From assembly GCA_902806565.1 (NCBI GenBank), contig CADCXA010000029.1, forward strand, positions 1,178,001-1,242,000: DNA of 64,000 nt. The letters run 5' to 3'. Below the pieces are notes generated by a model, which worked only from the letters and a program-made list of their open reading frames with translations, did not search any database and had not been told where the DNA came from. The position numbers and the translations under genes were made by a program. Positions 12,801 to 23,770 of this stretch are shown in pieces; positions within the stretch are counted from its first letter, which is position 1; the number at the start of each line of letters is the position of its first letter. Source of the stretch: Hypoxylon rubiginosum (lineage: Eukaryota; Ascomycota; Sordariomycetes; Xylariales; Hypoxylaceae).

Positions 12801-14821
12801 GCTTACCACGCTGACATCAAAAGCACGCGATCCTTTACCAGAAAAGCATCGTCACCGGCCGATTGTCAAATGCGGGAGGCGATGACGGAATGGGGTCTTT
12901 ACCAATCTGGCCCACGGCTCAGATCAAACAATGTTTCACCAGCACACAAGTGATCAAATAAGACATGGCAATAGCGGCCCCCACACCACCATGTCCCTCT
13001 GGTCCCTGTCGGCACTTGGACGGGTGTTCTACCGAACAAGATGAAAAAAATGGCCCTCTACCGAAGAAGACGAGACGCCCTTCATCTACGTACCGCGCCA
13101 TCTAATGCACACGATGGCACAGCGCCTTCAATTCCCGATGCTATACTGCAAGTTAAACTCAAGTGAGACAGATGCTAACCTCTTGTCTTTCTAGCCCGCT
13201 TCGGTGGCTTCAACTAGACATGTCGTTAGGTACAATTCAACTAACAAAAAATTATCGTGCATATTGGCCAGCCAGTCATTTTTCCCGGCTATCACAATCG
13301 TCCATGCTACACGCACCCTTCACCGCTTAACCCCTCACCTCCCATCGGATATTATTGATTTCTCTACCGCACCTAGGTAGGTAGTGAACAGTAAACATCG
13401 TAAGATTATCAACACCTGCAAGCCAAGCACGAATAACAAACAACTCTAACTACTAAGTTAGGTACTTATCCGAAACTCATTACCTCACCTCTTCTATGAG
13501 TCATCGTACAATTTCTTAATCGTAGAATCGTAGAATCGTAGAACCGTCCTCTACTTGCGCGGGCTGAACACGAAAGACACTCAAAGACAAGTTCACAACG
13601 AACCCACAACTCCAAGAAACCTATCAGCTCTCACCAATGACAGTTCGGATAGGATTAAAAAGTATTACTACACTCCCAGTACCGACACGTGCGTGACATG
13701 CTTTGCACTGACTACCTACCTAACAATCACATCCTTACCTGGATAGGCAGGCAGTTTCCTCATAGCGTCCCCGCGAACCCGTCTCCCAAATAGCCTAGGC
13801 ACGACGGGCCTGAACATCGGAGCGGGTGGCTTGCATATGAAAATACCTACCTACTTCCCCCTCCCGACGGCGATCCTGCACCTGCTCTACTCAATAGGCA
13901 GGTAACCCAAGCCAGTACAGAAGCGAAAAGCTTCAGTAGACGTGCTCGCGGATGCGGGGAGGGAAAGGGGGGGGGAGACTTAAGCCGCAGCGTGCTTTTG
14001 GGGAGTGACGTAGGTCGGTCGACGGGCCGGATAGTCTCGGAAGAGGCTCTTTGTCGAGCCCGCGGCTTTGCGGATAGCGGTGGGAAAACCCCAGGTACCG
14101 GGGATTGGCGAAGACTGCTTTCTCGTTGGAGACACCGAATTCTGACCTAGGTGTTGTCGCGAACGATGCTGTTCACGTAGGTGAGGTAATTTTCACTGCG
14201 AGACGCGAGACGTGGTTGCCGAAGCTCCCGGCCTCGGATGGTAGGACAGACGAACTTGCCGGAAGCGCCGCTATACGGAGTTCTATAAAGAATAACCAAT
14301 ACATACCTATGATTGTACAGATTTCTTAGACCATGTCGAATTACATGACGACAAGTCAAGAGTAGAATGCACAGCGGGCCTTCCGGGATAGCAGGGCGTT
14401 GAGCTTACATGCGGCATTTCAGCAGCAGAAGTCAGGGGTAAACTAAAATCTAGGAGTCATAGTAAATCTCAAAGCCTTGCCTGCATTATATATGATACAT
14501 TGATAACTGCCTGTCTACGAACCTAACCTCGCTATACTTATATCTTCTAGACGTAGACATATATAGTGAAACTTAGAAGGCAGATATGAATCTCTTAGAA
14601 ATTTTGAAGAGTGCCTTTTAGAATATATTGGTCGATTGGTCATGTTTCCTTTTCTATCTAGAACCTCAGTGACCTCGTTCAAGGCTTCATAAATGGATGT
14701 CTATTTGAAAACTGACCACCCCTAAACACAGTGAATCACCGGAGTAGCCTTAATTTCAATCGCTAACTGGTTACCTCTAAGTAGCCCCTGGCCGTTCCTT
14801 TTCTGTACGACAACAGTCTCT
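9824..14821. other. About 5 kb without a recognisable gene
   Basis: Only frames of about 115 codons or fewer occur, and none shows a domain, a signal peptide or a joinable set of exons. It includes the acrB upstream region, poly-T near 10741-10755, short runs of TCTTGTAAC near 10960-10980, palindromic TACCTAGGTACC near 11393-11404 and again near 12176-12188, and a G-tract near 13967-13977. It could hold non-coding transcripts or decayed sequence; nothing here can be named. Confidence 0.55.
13518..13541. repeat. 8-bp tandem repeat (AATCGTAG x3)
   Basis: Three exact copies of an 8-bp unit in non-coding DNA, followed by a degenerate partial copy. Confidence 0.85.
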
Positions 14822-16984
14822 TCATTCCACTCGCAAGTCTGTCCGCACCAGTTCTCCGTCTCGCAACCGGACCTGAATCTTGGACGTTCTCTCCCTGACT
14901 CTCTCGATACTTTCGATCCCGTGAGGGACTCTGGACTCGTCGCCTAACGCGAAAACCATGGCCAATGCCGAACTTTTCAGGACCGGAATCCCCAGCCGGT
15001 GACTTTGCCACATGGCGAAGCCGAAACAGGCAGTGCCGAAGACGACCTGCGCGACGAGGAGGGTGATCCAGCCCCAGCGGATGCTGACGTACGTTTCGGG
15101 CTCCCAGGCCGTGCCGTTTATCAAAAAGGAGTTTTGGCTGCCGTTATACGGCTGGAGCATCCGCAGTCTGCTGGTGTCAGATTAAGCCGAGAAGAGGCAT
15201 GTTAATCCAATTGAGTTTACTTACTGGTTCGTTAGAGCTATAGACATATTGTTATACATGGATTCTACAGTCGAAAATAACATATTTGCGTCCACAGGAC
15301 TATCCCCCAAGAGTAGTGTCTCAAGGGGGTTCACCTGTTCCAGGGGTCCCTTGACCGCTACACTTTCAGCGGACATCCAGGCGAAGCTTCCTGGAATAGT
15401 TGCTGTCATGACTTGGCCGAGATTCACTAAGAAGCCATAAGTGGTCCCGTATAAGTCTTGGTCCAAGTCCGATCCCGGCTTTCGCGGATTCGCCAGGAAA
15501 AACATGTCTTCCAAGTTGACCATGTTGTCAGGGGGCCATTTGCAGTGAGAAGGTCTCGAAGTATGTTCTATAGAGCAATTCATCTTCCCTGGCAGCGAGT
15601 GCTGGTATGGCTTTGGTACTATTTCGGATATTGTAGACACCCTTTTGGTCTCTGTGATGCCCGTGCTTACAGACACGTCGAATGTTTGAACGCAGAGACT
15701 CACTAAGACCTCCACAGCCGAACGATAAGTTGGAGTAAACTGTTTTATTTCATTTTTCGAAGCGTTCTTTGGTGCCTGGAATATGTAGAAAATGGAAAAG
15801 AGAGATGTAGGCATAAGGTCCAGCTCGTCCTTGAAGGCAAGGGATCTATTTGATCCCTGAACGCAGGCTTGAAAGGAATAGGGCGACTGCGTGATCATAT
15901 TACAGTCCTCCGTTAGTGTAAGATTGTACATGGGGATTATACTTGCGTCCTGATAGAATGAGCTGCCACGGTTCAAGTCGCTGGAGGGCGCATTCGGGAT
16001 TTCATCGACAATGAGTAAGTCGGTTATATCTTCAGTTTTGACACAGAAGCCAAGGGAATCGAACTGTGGAAATGTACAGTTTGAAGTGGGACAGTCAGGG
16101 GGGATAGATTCTACCGGCTTTGTTGAAGTCAAGCCAGTAGTGACAGCCAACTCTAAAGCCGCATAAGGTAAAGTAATGAAGTTGTTAGTGATTTGCACTT
16201 GCTGTATAATCGGAATAGTTGCTTGTCCATGAGGCGATGAAACTAGCCGAGTTGGATATTCAATGAGCTGCTGTGTAACTGGCGAGGTAAAAAGCCCAAG
16301 GGCCATAACAAGGGCACCGAGTTTAGCCATCACCCTGCCCATGCCTGTTAGCTACATAAATTACTTTTGTTGAAATACAGAAAAAGAGACCATACCCGCA
16401 ATTCATTTTGATGAGCACAGCTAGTGATCCAAAGGTACCACGGCTGGCTGCGTCGAATACCTGGATATCCTCAAGTGGTCGGTCTACATGAAACCAGTTC
16501 CACTTGACTTGGCTGAGTGCTTCAGCTACCGGTGGCATCAGGGCAGCCTTAGCGAGTGTGGTGAGGAAGGCGAGATAAGAGTTGAGAGTGATTTGAAACG
16601 GCAGCTGCGGCAGCGGGCTTTGGTCGTACGCTCGTAGGACTCCAATGATAGCTAGAAAGAGGTCAGCGAGGGCATAATACTCAGGGGTATTATTCTCATA
16701 TACATACCGAAAAGTGACCCCATACTGATGAGTATGCATCCGAATTCTAGAGCCCATAACTCCCACCTGAAGGATGTGCGGTTGCGTTTGTCGGGCGGTT
16801 CTCCTTTGCCTATTGTAGGACCTACTAGGCTAATATTCTCGGATTGCTCTATCAAGTCGGACTGCTTCGCTTCGCTGGGTGACTTGTAATCTTGATTGCC
16901 ATTTTCCCAAGGCAAGTTGTCTATACGAATATGATAATCTTGGGTAGAAGTATCATTGGCCCACTTCGCATCACTGTTCGACAT
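14822..16984 (-). CDS. DUF3176 family membrane protein
   Basis: Function unknown. This family is frequent in filamentous ascomycetes. Four exons join in frame: 16984-16708, 16651-16396, 16334-15225 and 15170-14822, giving 663 aa. Seen: a polar N-terminus of about 75 aa; a membrane segment (WALEFGCILISMGSLFG) continuing across the first intron; the family hallmark LPFQITLNSYLAFLTTLAKA followed by WNWFHVDRPLEDIQVFDAASRG; a second membrane segment (MAKLGALVMALGLF) leading into PVTQQLI; a large, probably extracytoplasmic domain with Cys residues and N-glycosylation sequons; and a last membrane segment (YVSIRWGWITLLVAQVVFG). The third intron ends in CAGCAG, so two acceptors three bases apart would give 663 or 662 aa. 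The second intron's acceptor (GGGCAG) was chosen because it alone preserves the frame. Confidence 0.85.
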
Positions 16985-18436
16985 TGTATAATAGAACTCA
17001 GCTAAGAAATACTTGCCGGTACTACCTCCTTGAGGCCCTTGATGAAGGAAATAGCTCGTGCTTTATATACCCTAAACTTCGCTGGTGGCCTGACTTTAGT
17101 AGTACCCAAGGAAATGGGTGACTGTGATACAACACACACCTTGGAAGTTTGCTCTTGTCCATAATTTCAGCACACAAGTGTGCCATACAAATGGTGGAAG
17201 CGATGGTAGATGCCTAAGAAATGTAACATAGTTGATACATGCTACCGTTAGATGGGCGATTCTGTCGATGCTGTTGTTTTGAACAAGTGAATGCTATTAA
17301 TGTAAGGCGAGTAACAACGGCTCCAACACGTCGAGTCGACAGCTGGAGGACCCGTATTCCCTGAGACTCGGAGCTTCACAAATACTCAAGAGAATCTTGG
17401 CAAACTTGCCTATTATATCTTTCTAAGGTCCAATATGTGCGTAACTTGCTGATCTAGGCGAGATATGTAATAGCAAAACAATGTCTCTAGTTACAAAGTT
17501 TGCTACGGCGAGAGCGTCATAACCCCCCACGACGAGTGCCGTGAGAAGTGAGATGGGACCAGACCGTAGTGAGAAAGTTTGCGTCAGTTTCGAGCCTATA
17601 ATCAGCCCGGCCGCTCAACGGCACACATGCACAAACCCTTCTGCACACGCCGAGAACAGCCCGGATGAAGCCGAGGACTGGACTGGACGGGCCGTCGTAA
17701 TACTCATCTCGTACATACCGCTTACCCACACGAGCGTCGCGCATTGCCCACGGGTTAACTCACAAACCTGAAGCTTGAGCCTCAGCTAGACGTAACCACG
17801 ACGGACCTGCCATTAGCATCCCTGTCACTTCTTGTGAGTTCTGGCCACGATACGGGCCACCCTGGCTATGGCTTGACCGACTACGGGATCGAGATTAGGT
17901 ACGTTCCCGTGTGCGCCTACCTATACCTGTCTTCCCCAGGACGTGAGTAAGATGCCTTCCTCAACTTGCCACGCCGCGTCCAAGCCTTTCCTCACGTCGG
18001 TGGCATGTCGTGTCAAGAGCCAACATGGCGGCTTCGTCGTTGTGATGTCGGCGAGATTGCCCGGACGAAACGCGTCAAGTTAATTGCGGAATCGTTTACT
18101 TATTCAATTTCCCACCATGAAATGAAATGCTGAATCTCTCGTTTTATATGAAACTGAGTGATATAACTCGTTGATTATCCAGCAAGTCTTCACGTCCAAC
18201 ATTAGTCTATCTCGATTCTCGATGTGAATTCCCGCGACGTTATCAATATTAATTGTAGCTCGCCCAAACGAATCCTGCCGAAATCAATGCAATTCCAATG
18301 CTCTAGTAGATAGGTATGTATTCCGGCAATGCCCTCAAACCAAGTCACTAATTACGTACCTGATACCCCGAACGCCAAGCGATATCAATGCTGAACCCCT
18401 ATTCAAACAACCTCTGATTGCAAGTTTGCCATCCTT
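16985..18436. other. Intergenic, no gene seen
   Basis: Upstream region of the DUF3176 gene and 3' side of the RNase T2 gene. Frames of about 75 codons on both strands near 17517-17771 overlap each other and show no domain. Confidence 0.6.
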
Positions 18437-19482
18437 TTATTTATGACGCTTAGGCAAATACCTGACCTCAGGCGCGCAGTTGCCCTCGTCGCCCTTGAAG
18501 GTGTCCCTCGCCGGTACGAACTCGCCGCTCTGCAGGCTGCCCTTCACAAAGTACACGTACCAGGCCTCGTGCAAGACGTTGTGGTGCCGGCCGGTGCACT
18601 TGAGTATGACCCGGCTGCCGCTGAAGTCTTCGAGCGCCGATTGGATCTTGGCGAGCGAGTACGTCTTCTTGTAGTCGGGCTCGATGCCGGCGTTCGTCAG
18701 GGCCCAGTACGTGTCGAGCATCTTGAAGAGGCCAAAGGCACGCACGAAATAGTCTACCACCTCGAGACCCGGCGTGTAGCCGTCGCCATAGCAGCTCGGG
18801 GCGAGCGTGTTGATGCATGTGGCGTGCTTGTTATATTCGTGGGCCCATAGGTGGTTATTCGTGCCGCTGCACCGTTCAATTAGCATTCCTAAGCGATATG
18901 GTAGACCAACTATCTTTGGTCTGAAGCAGGTGATATTACGGGGGGACGTACTAGTTGGCAATCCAGTATCGATTCATATCCTCTATTAGATCTCCTTGAT
19001 CGTAATGCTTCAAGACGTCGGTGATATTCTCAAATCGAGGGGCCATGCCACAGTATTGGTCGTACGATCCATCGCATAGGTCTGGCCTAGATAGATGAGT
19101 TAGAGATTAACTAGTCGCAAACCTCCTGTTTTGTATGGATGCCATCAACATACCATAAGCCATGCAAAGTCCAGTCCTCTTCGCTCCCGCCTACGTGAAC
19201 CTTCGAGTCCCAGAATTGGGTGAGAAGCAAACGCCCGCCAGGATAGACGAAACAGCAGGAATCGGCATCCGTATTGTTGTTGCAGCTTGTAGGTCCATCG
19301 AGGGGACAGGACGGCGCGCCGGTAAGGGGATCGTATGGCGTAACAGAGCTATCGGTGTTGAAAGGCGCTTGCGGACTGAGGCTAGAGAGGGGATTTGGTA
19401 GGTTGGAGATGCCTATCGGTATCTGTGAGACGAAGTTGTTCGCGTATGCCAAAGCAGAACGTAAAGAAGTAGGCGGCGCCAT
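18437..19482 (-). CDS. Ribonuclease T2 family endoribonuclease
   Basis: Cleaves single-stranded RNA through a 2',3'-cyclic phosphate intermediate. Three exons join in frame: 19482-19154, 19086-18952 and 18866-18437, giving 297 aa. Splicing restores both active-site motifs: WTLHGLWPDLCDG spans the first junction, and HEYNKHATC starts just after the second. Each contains the catalytic His residues expected of the family, and HEYNKHATC also has the conserved Glu and Lys. Many Cys residues suggest disulfides (for example CCFVYPGGRLLLTQFW). An in-frame stop lies just upstream of the chosen ATG. The N-terminus (MAPPTSLRSALAYANNF) lacks a strong hydrophobic core, so secretion is not obvious from this model; an unseen upstream exon cannot be excluded. 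Fungal members are usually secreted or vacuolar. Confidence 0.9.
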
Positions 19483-20147
19483 TCTTTCTAGTTAATCTTT
19501 AGATATATAGCGTTTTAAATTATGCAAAGGAAAAGAGAGAAAGAAGACGACAGTCAGATAGTCAAATGAGGATCGTGTGAGCAGACCATCAACAGTGTTA
19601 TTAGGAATTGAGGACGAGCTTTGATGATGAAATCCAGAAGGAATTCCAGAAGACGAGTGCGACCTACGACAGAGCTTATGGGTGATAAGCTACAGGCCTG
19701 ATAAGCGGTACTGGGCCTCTGACGTGAGCTGAGGGGTGACTCGGGTGAGGCTCTTTATCGCCTTGTCTGATTGGTTTCGTCACTTGGGCACATTATGCAG
19801 CTAATAAGTGGTTTCTAATTCAATGCTTTCTACGAAGTATCACCTTCACACCCACAAGAGCAGTCAGTAAAAGAAAAATTCGATGCCACGACTGTTGCGG
19901 GAGAAGTGTATTAGCGGCCATCGAATAGCAATAGCATATTTACCTATCTATAGAAACAGAGCCGTGCTGAATCTGAGGATCGTCTAACCTGGATCCGGGG
20001 TATCAATCCTACCATCTCAAACGCCAAGCTATGAAGCAAGAAAAACAATAGGTACAATTCGTTCATCATGATGCTCCCGAAAAAAGGCAACACTAGCAGT
20101 ATCTTGGCACTTTGCGCACGCAGGCTGCTTTTATACACAAGCGCGAC
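19483..20147. other. Intergenic, no gene seen
   Basis: Upstream region of the RNase T2 gene and 3' side of the next minus-strand gene. A 64-codon minus-strand frame near 19944-20138 is probably only 3' untranslated sequence of that gene. Confidence 0.6.
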
Positions 20148-21077
20148 TTAGACTTTCTCCCAGTCCATTGCATCCACCATGAAATCCCAGTTTCCAGAAT
20201 TATCGGTAACGGGCTCGCCTCCATTTTCGCGGATGTAGTTGACGGCAAGGTCGTAGGCTCGCTCAATCGCCGAGAGAATGATGGTAACCATCTGATCGAG
20301 GTTGTAGGACGCCAGCGGGGGTGGCGCGACCGGCTCAGGCTGAACTTCGTCGATGTTCTTCCAACGGTTGCGGAGGTCCTTGGCTCGCGCCAGCTGCTGG
20401 TGCACTTCAGGAGCTAGGAATATGCTGCTGAGCGGGTTCCTGCTGTCTTCAAGGGCGCCCAAGACATTTGCATGGAAACGGTGCTGGCGACCGGAATGTC
20501 TGCTGGCAGCCAGTCCGGTCAAGTTCTGTGGGATTCCGAATAACCACGACGTTCCGTTTACCGTGATCTGAAATATGGCCATGAGGCGGATGAGAGCTCG
20601 CTCCAGGAGCATATAGAACTCGTGAAAATCCAACTTGAATTGGATCTCCGACGCTTCTATGTCCGACTTTGACTTCCCAAACGTCTCGGAAGCCTTGATG
20701 TATCCTTCGTTAAGGAATGGTAGCTTCCAACGCATACGAGCCGAGATTTTCATGAATCTTGAAAGTTCTTTCTCCAGGAATTGGGGCGAGGGCCGATTTC
20801 GGGGAATAGTCAAGGATTGTTGAGGCGAGGGTTGACTTGACGGTAGTGTGGTGGTTTGGTTTTGGCGTCGGCGCTGGGGAGATTCCAATTGAGAGCCCGG
20901 CAAGGTGGATAGATTAGTCGCGGAACGGGAGACGCGATAGCCGTTACCATTAGAGGCCGCGCGAGCTAATGGTGACAAGGAACGTGCGGATTCACGGCGG
21001 CGACGGCCTCCTCTTCGACGGCCCTGGCGGTTCCCACTTGACTCTGACGCCCAGTAAGAGTCAGACAGCCCCGACAT
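20148..21077 (-). CDS. Conserved fungal protein of unknown function
   Basis: Single exon, 309 aa. I do not recognise a named domain. The start at 21077 (MSGLSDSYWASE) is preferred; the frame extends 21 codons further upstream, but the added peptide looks like leader sequence. Seen: a basic N-terminal patch (GRRRGGRRRRESARS) that could bind nucleic acid or act as a nuclear signal; a Ser/Pro/Gln-rich linker to about residue 100; then a folded, mainly helical region beginning QFLEKELSRFMKISARMRWKLPFLNEG with FHEFYMLLERALIRLMAIFQ, and a C-terminal helix LDQMVTIILSAIERAYDLAVNYI. Ordinary codon use and length support a real gene. Its orthologues, if any, would define its role. Confidence 0.72.
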   Translation of the reverse strand: MSGLSDSYWASESSGNRQGRRRGGRRRRESARSLSPLARAASNGNGYRVSRSATNLSTLPGSQLESPQRRRQNQTTTLPSSQPSPQQSLTIPRNRPSPQFLEKELSRFMKISARMRWKLPFLNEGYIKASETFGKSKSDIEASEIQFKLDFHEFYMLLERALIRLMAIFQITVNGTSWLFGIPQNLTGLAASRHSGRQHRFHANVLGALEDSRNPLSSIFLAPEVHQQLARAKDLRNRWKNIDEVQPEPVAPPPLASYNLDQMVTIILSAIERAYDLAVNYIRENGGEPVTDNSGNWDFMVDAMDWEKV

Positions 21078-22623
21078 GTTTGCTGTTATTCTTGTCTTAA
21101 CGGGGTGTACGCATCCTATTGTCGAATAGTAGACGGTCAACTTGGAGCATTCTCAATGATGAGGAAATGCAAGTTCGACGAAGGAGTGCAAAATATATAT
21201 TATTCTTGCCCAACAGAGATGGCAAGGCAAGGTAACGAACGATGTGAAGGGCAAGGGCATGCATGTACTGATTAGAGATGTTGGTGATTTGGATATGATT
21301 AACGCCTGTGCAAATCGATCAAACTGGTTGCTATGGCCTTGATCGCACTTGCAAACAGGTGATTAATCAGTTGGGAGCATCAATTGGACTTATCCACGTC
21401 GCGCCTGCCACCTTCCACTGACCTTAGGTGTAGGCACCTGTAAAAGACGCGCCCTCACCTGACGCGCCAGGTACATGTACCTATAAACCCCTATTAATAA
21501 ACTCCCTAAGATAATGCATCGGATGCAATTGAACGCCTTTTATCAAAACAATACCTCCCTACAACTACAATATCTTGTATTTTCTTTGACAAGTTCCATA
21601 TCTACTAAAATAGAATCAAGCGAGGTAGAGGCGGTAGGTATCTCAGCCAAGCCTAATTCACCTTCATCTGTTTCTATATATGACCTGGACCAGCCAGCAA
21701 TCCATCTACACTTCATCCGCATTGATTCCCGTCACCGTCACCGTCACCAGGTTTCCTAGACTCAGCATGTCTCCAAGATTCATATTTTCCTGGCTTTCTG
21801 CTGAATTCGTAGATAGCTTCTCGATTGACGAATGCCCAGCTTTTTCCACGGTCTAATAGTCCACGCTATATACCTAGGTCGTCGTCGATCGCTCGAGTCA
21901 AACATCCAAACTCCGTGTTCCAGTGGCTCGTGCCCTGCCAGACATGAATCCCTACACCACAACAGTGAACGCGAGTAAGTTGAATTCCAGATCACAAACC
22001 GTTACTAATTAGTACCTGATTAGTACGTCCCACCGCCATGTATATAAATCATAGCAGTAATCCCGCATGAAATGGTTCCAACCTTATACCCCAGCAGTCC
22101 TGGTTGGCGCAGGCATCTTCCAGTCATGCTGTTACCGATGCCTGCTATGCCAAAGCTGCCAAGCTCTATGATTCCCCCGCGCCGATGTACCCGCGTCGTC
22201 AACAGCCTAACGAAGCGATTCTTGGGATTTTGTGTATGTATCTACATCAGCATGACCGCACTATGAGTCTCGTAGACCGGTATAGTCTTTTGAGATTATC
22301 TTCGCCTACCTACTAAATATCTAATCCTTCACTTCTACTAAGATAAGGTTAGTCTTATAGCACCGTCGTGACTAGCTTAGCTCTTCTCACGCCTGATTTA
22401 CGTCTAGGTTGCCGTATAACTTTGATCTGACATGGCAGAGGTGCTGAAGTATTTAACCTTCCAGCCCAGCCGCGATCTGGACCTCTCTATGAACCATTAT
22501 CACTTCAGTCTCCATTCTTTATAATCCCGGGCTTGTTCTTTCATTCTCTCTCTGTTCGCCCATTTTGCATGTTGCGAACACAAGCCGCGTATCGGGATAT
22601 CTAAAACCTTTAAGAATATTATC
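21078..22623. other. Intergenic, small unassigned frames only
   Basis: Holds the upstream regions of two genes that diverge from it. Short plus-strand frames at 21514-21759 and 22104-22316 lack domains; the second contains TDACYAKAAKLYD, which I cannot assign. A CCGTCA triplet repeat lies near 21728-21746. Confidence 0.5.
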
Positions 22624-23082
22624 ATGTTCTATAAATCTACCCTCGTTACCGCGGCTGCCCTCGCATCTACCGGCTCGACGGCAGTTCTTCGCAGGAATTC
22701 CGCAGACGTCGCAGCTGATCCTTATGTCGGTGATATCAGGACCTTCACCGAATCCGGTTGCAGCGCCCAAAATCAAGGTGTCGGTACATTCACCCACTCT
22801 ATGACAAGTTCGTGCAACGCCTATGCCGAGGCGTTCGGCTCCCTCTACGTCCACTTAAAGGATGGATGGGAATGTGAGTATTTATTCACCCAAGCTTGGA
22901 TATTAATGGTCCTCGTAGCTAACCTCATCCAATTAGTCCGCGCATATACGACATCCAATTGCTCCGACGAAGGCACTGTCATTTCGGGAACTGCACCCGG
23001 AGTGTCTACTACTGTCTGCAACAACCAGTCCGCCGACTTTAGCCCATGGGTTGCTTACAGTGTGTACCCAACCAAGGCCTAA
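22624..23082 (+). CDS. Small secreted protein with four cysteines (effector-like)
   Basis: Two exons, 22624-22873 and 22937-23082, separated by a 63-nt intron (GTGAGT to TTAG), give 131 aa. Seen: a plausible signal peptide at about residues 1-20 (MFYKSTLVTAAALASTGSTA), then a short polar region that could be a pro-segment, and a mature domain with four Cys in the contexts SGCSAQ, SSCNAY, SNCSDE and TVCNNQ, likely forming two disulfides. The C-terminus is aromatic (SPWVAYSVYP). I recognise no named family. Size, secretion and even Cys count fit the broad class of fungal small secreted proteins, some of which act on hosts or competitors; that role is inference. It stands alone beside degenerate DNA and a broken kinase gene. 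Confidence 0.72.
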   Translation: MFYKSTLVTAAALASTGSTAVLRRNSADVAADPYVGDIRTFTESGCSAQNQGVGTFTHSMTSSCNAYAEAFGSLYVHLKDGWECEYLFTQAWILMVLVANLIQLVRAYTTSNCSDEGTVISGTAPGVSTTVCNNQSADFSPWVAYSVYPTKA

Positions 23083-23419
23083 AAACCGCGATAGGTAGTA
23101 CGGCTTGGAATGCTGGTATACTTAGGTGGGACGTGAGTTACCGGCGACTATAGCATCTTGATGAACAGAAATTGAAAAAGCAGATTAGATGCAGGACATT
23201 CTGTGGGATACGAGATATGATACCAGATACACTCTTTAAGACAGAGCTCTATCACAACTACATTTTTAGTATTTTGAATTTTCCTTCTTTTCCGTCGGTT
23301 ACATGAAGGCTCGTAGGCACTACGGGCACCTATATTCTTTACATCATCACGTAAGGCTGCCAATTGTCACGGGGCCAACCATGCGATAGGGAAACAACTG
23401 CGCTGTTGCGCAGAGAACC
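23083..23419. other. Intergenic, no gene seen
   Basis: Short AT-rich spacer. Its right end may contain further decayed sequence of the adjacent kinase-like remnant, but no motif could be read. Confidence 0.5.
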
Positions 23420-23770
23420 ATGAACCTAAGGGGCTACCAAACTCCGGGTATATACGAGAGGCCAGGACCCAGGGACCCAGGGGTGAATGTGGAGCAGACA
23501 AGGTTATTACACCTTTACCAGCTCGGACTAGCACACAACGATATTAACCCGTCTAGCAGCATGATGGACGACGAAGAGCCTATCATAATATGCTTTGATT
23601 CTACTTTCCCGATTAGCCAGAGGCTCAGTACTAACGGCAGGACGTATCTATAGGATCCGAAGAGAGTAGAGTTCTCTGGATGTAAGAATGATTGGTACAG
23701 TCTGACGAAGATCTATGAGGCGATCCTTCAGCTCAAGTCAGATAGCACTTCGCCTAGATTCCAGATATAA
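23420..23770 (+). pseudogene. Broken protein-kinase-like gene fragment
   Basis: One frame runs 23420-23770 with a single in-frame TAG at 23651-23653. Before the stop the translation contains LGLAHNDINPSSSMMDDEEP followed by IIICFDS. This matches the catalytic-loop region of fungal kinase-like proteins, where H-N-D-I-N-P is followed by Asn and then a metal-binding Asp-Phe. Here the Asn position reads Ser and the Asp-Phe-Asp is Cys-Phe-Asp. After the stop the same frame continues with NDWYSLTKIYEAILQLKS, as expected for the C-lobe. The N-lobe with the glycine loop and the Lys is missing. The stop, the lost catalytic residues and the truncation indicate a decayed copy. No catalytic activity is expected. 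Confidence 0.62.

Noticed and set aside
22072..22316. Two overlapping small plus frames as a possible gene
   Set aside because: No domain, no consistent splice partner and the frames compete; evidence too weak to call.
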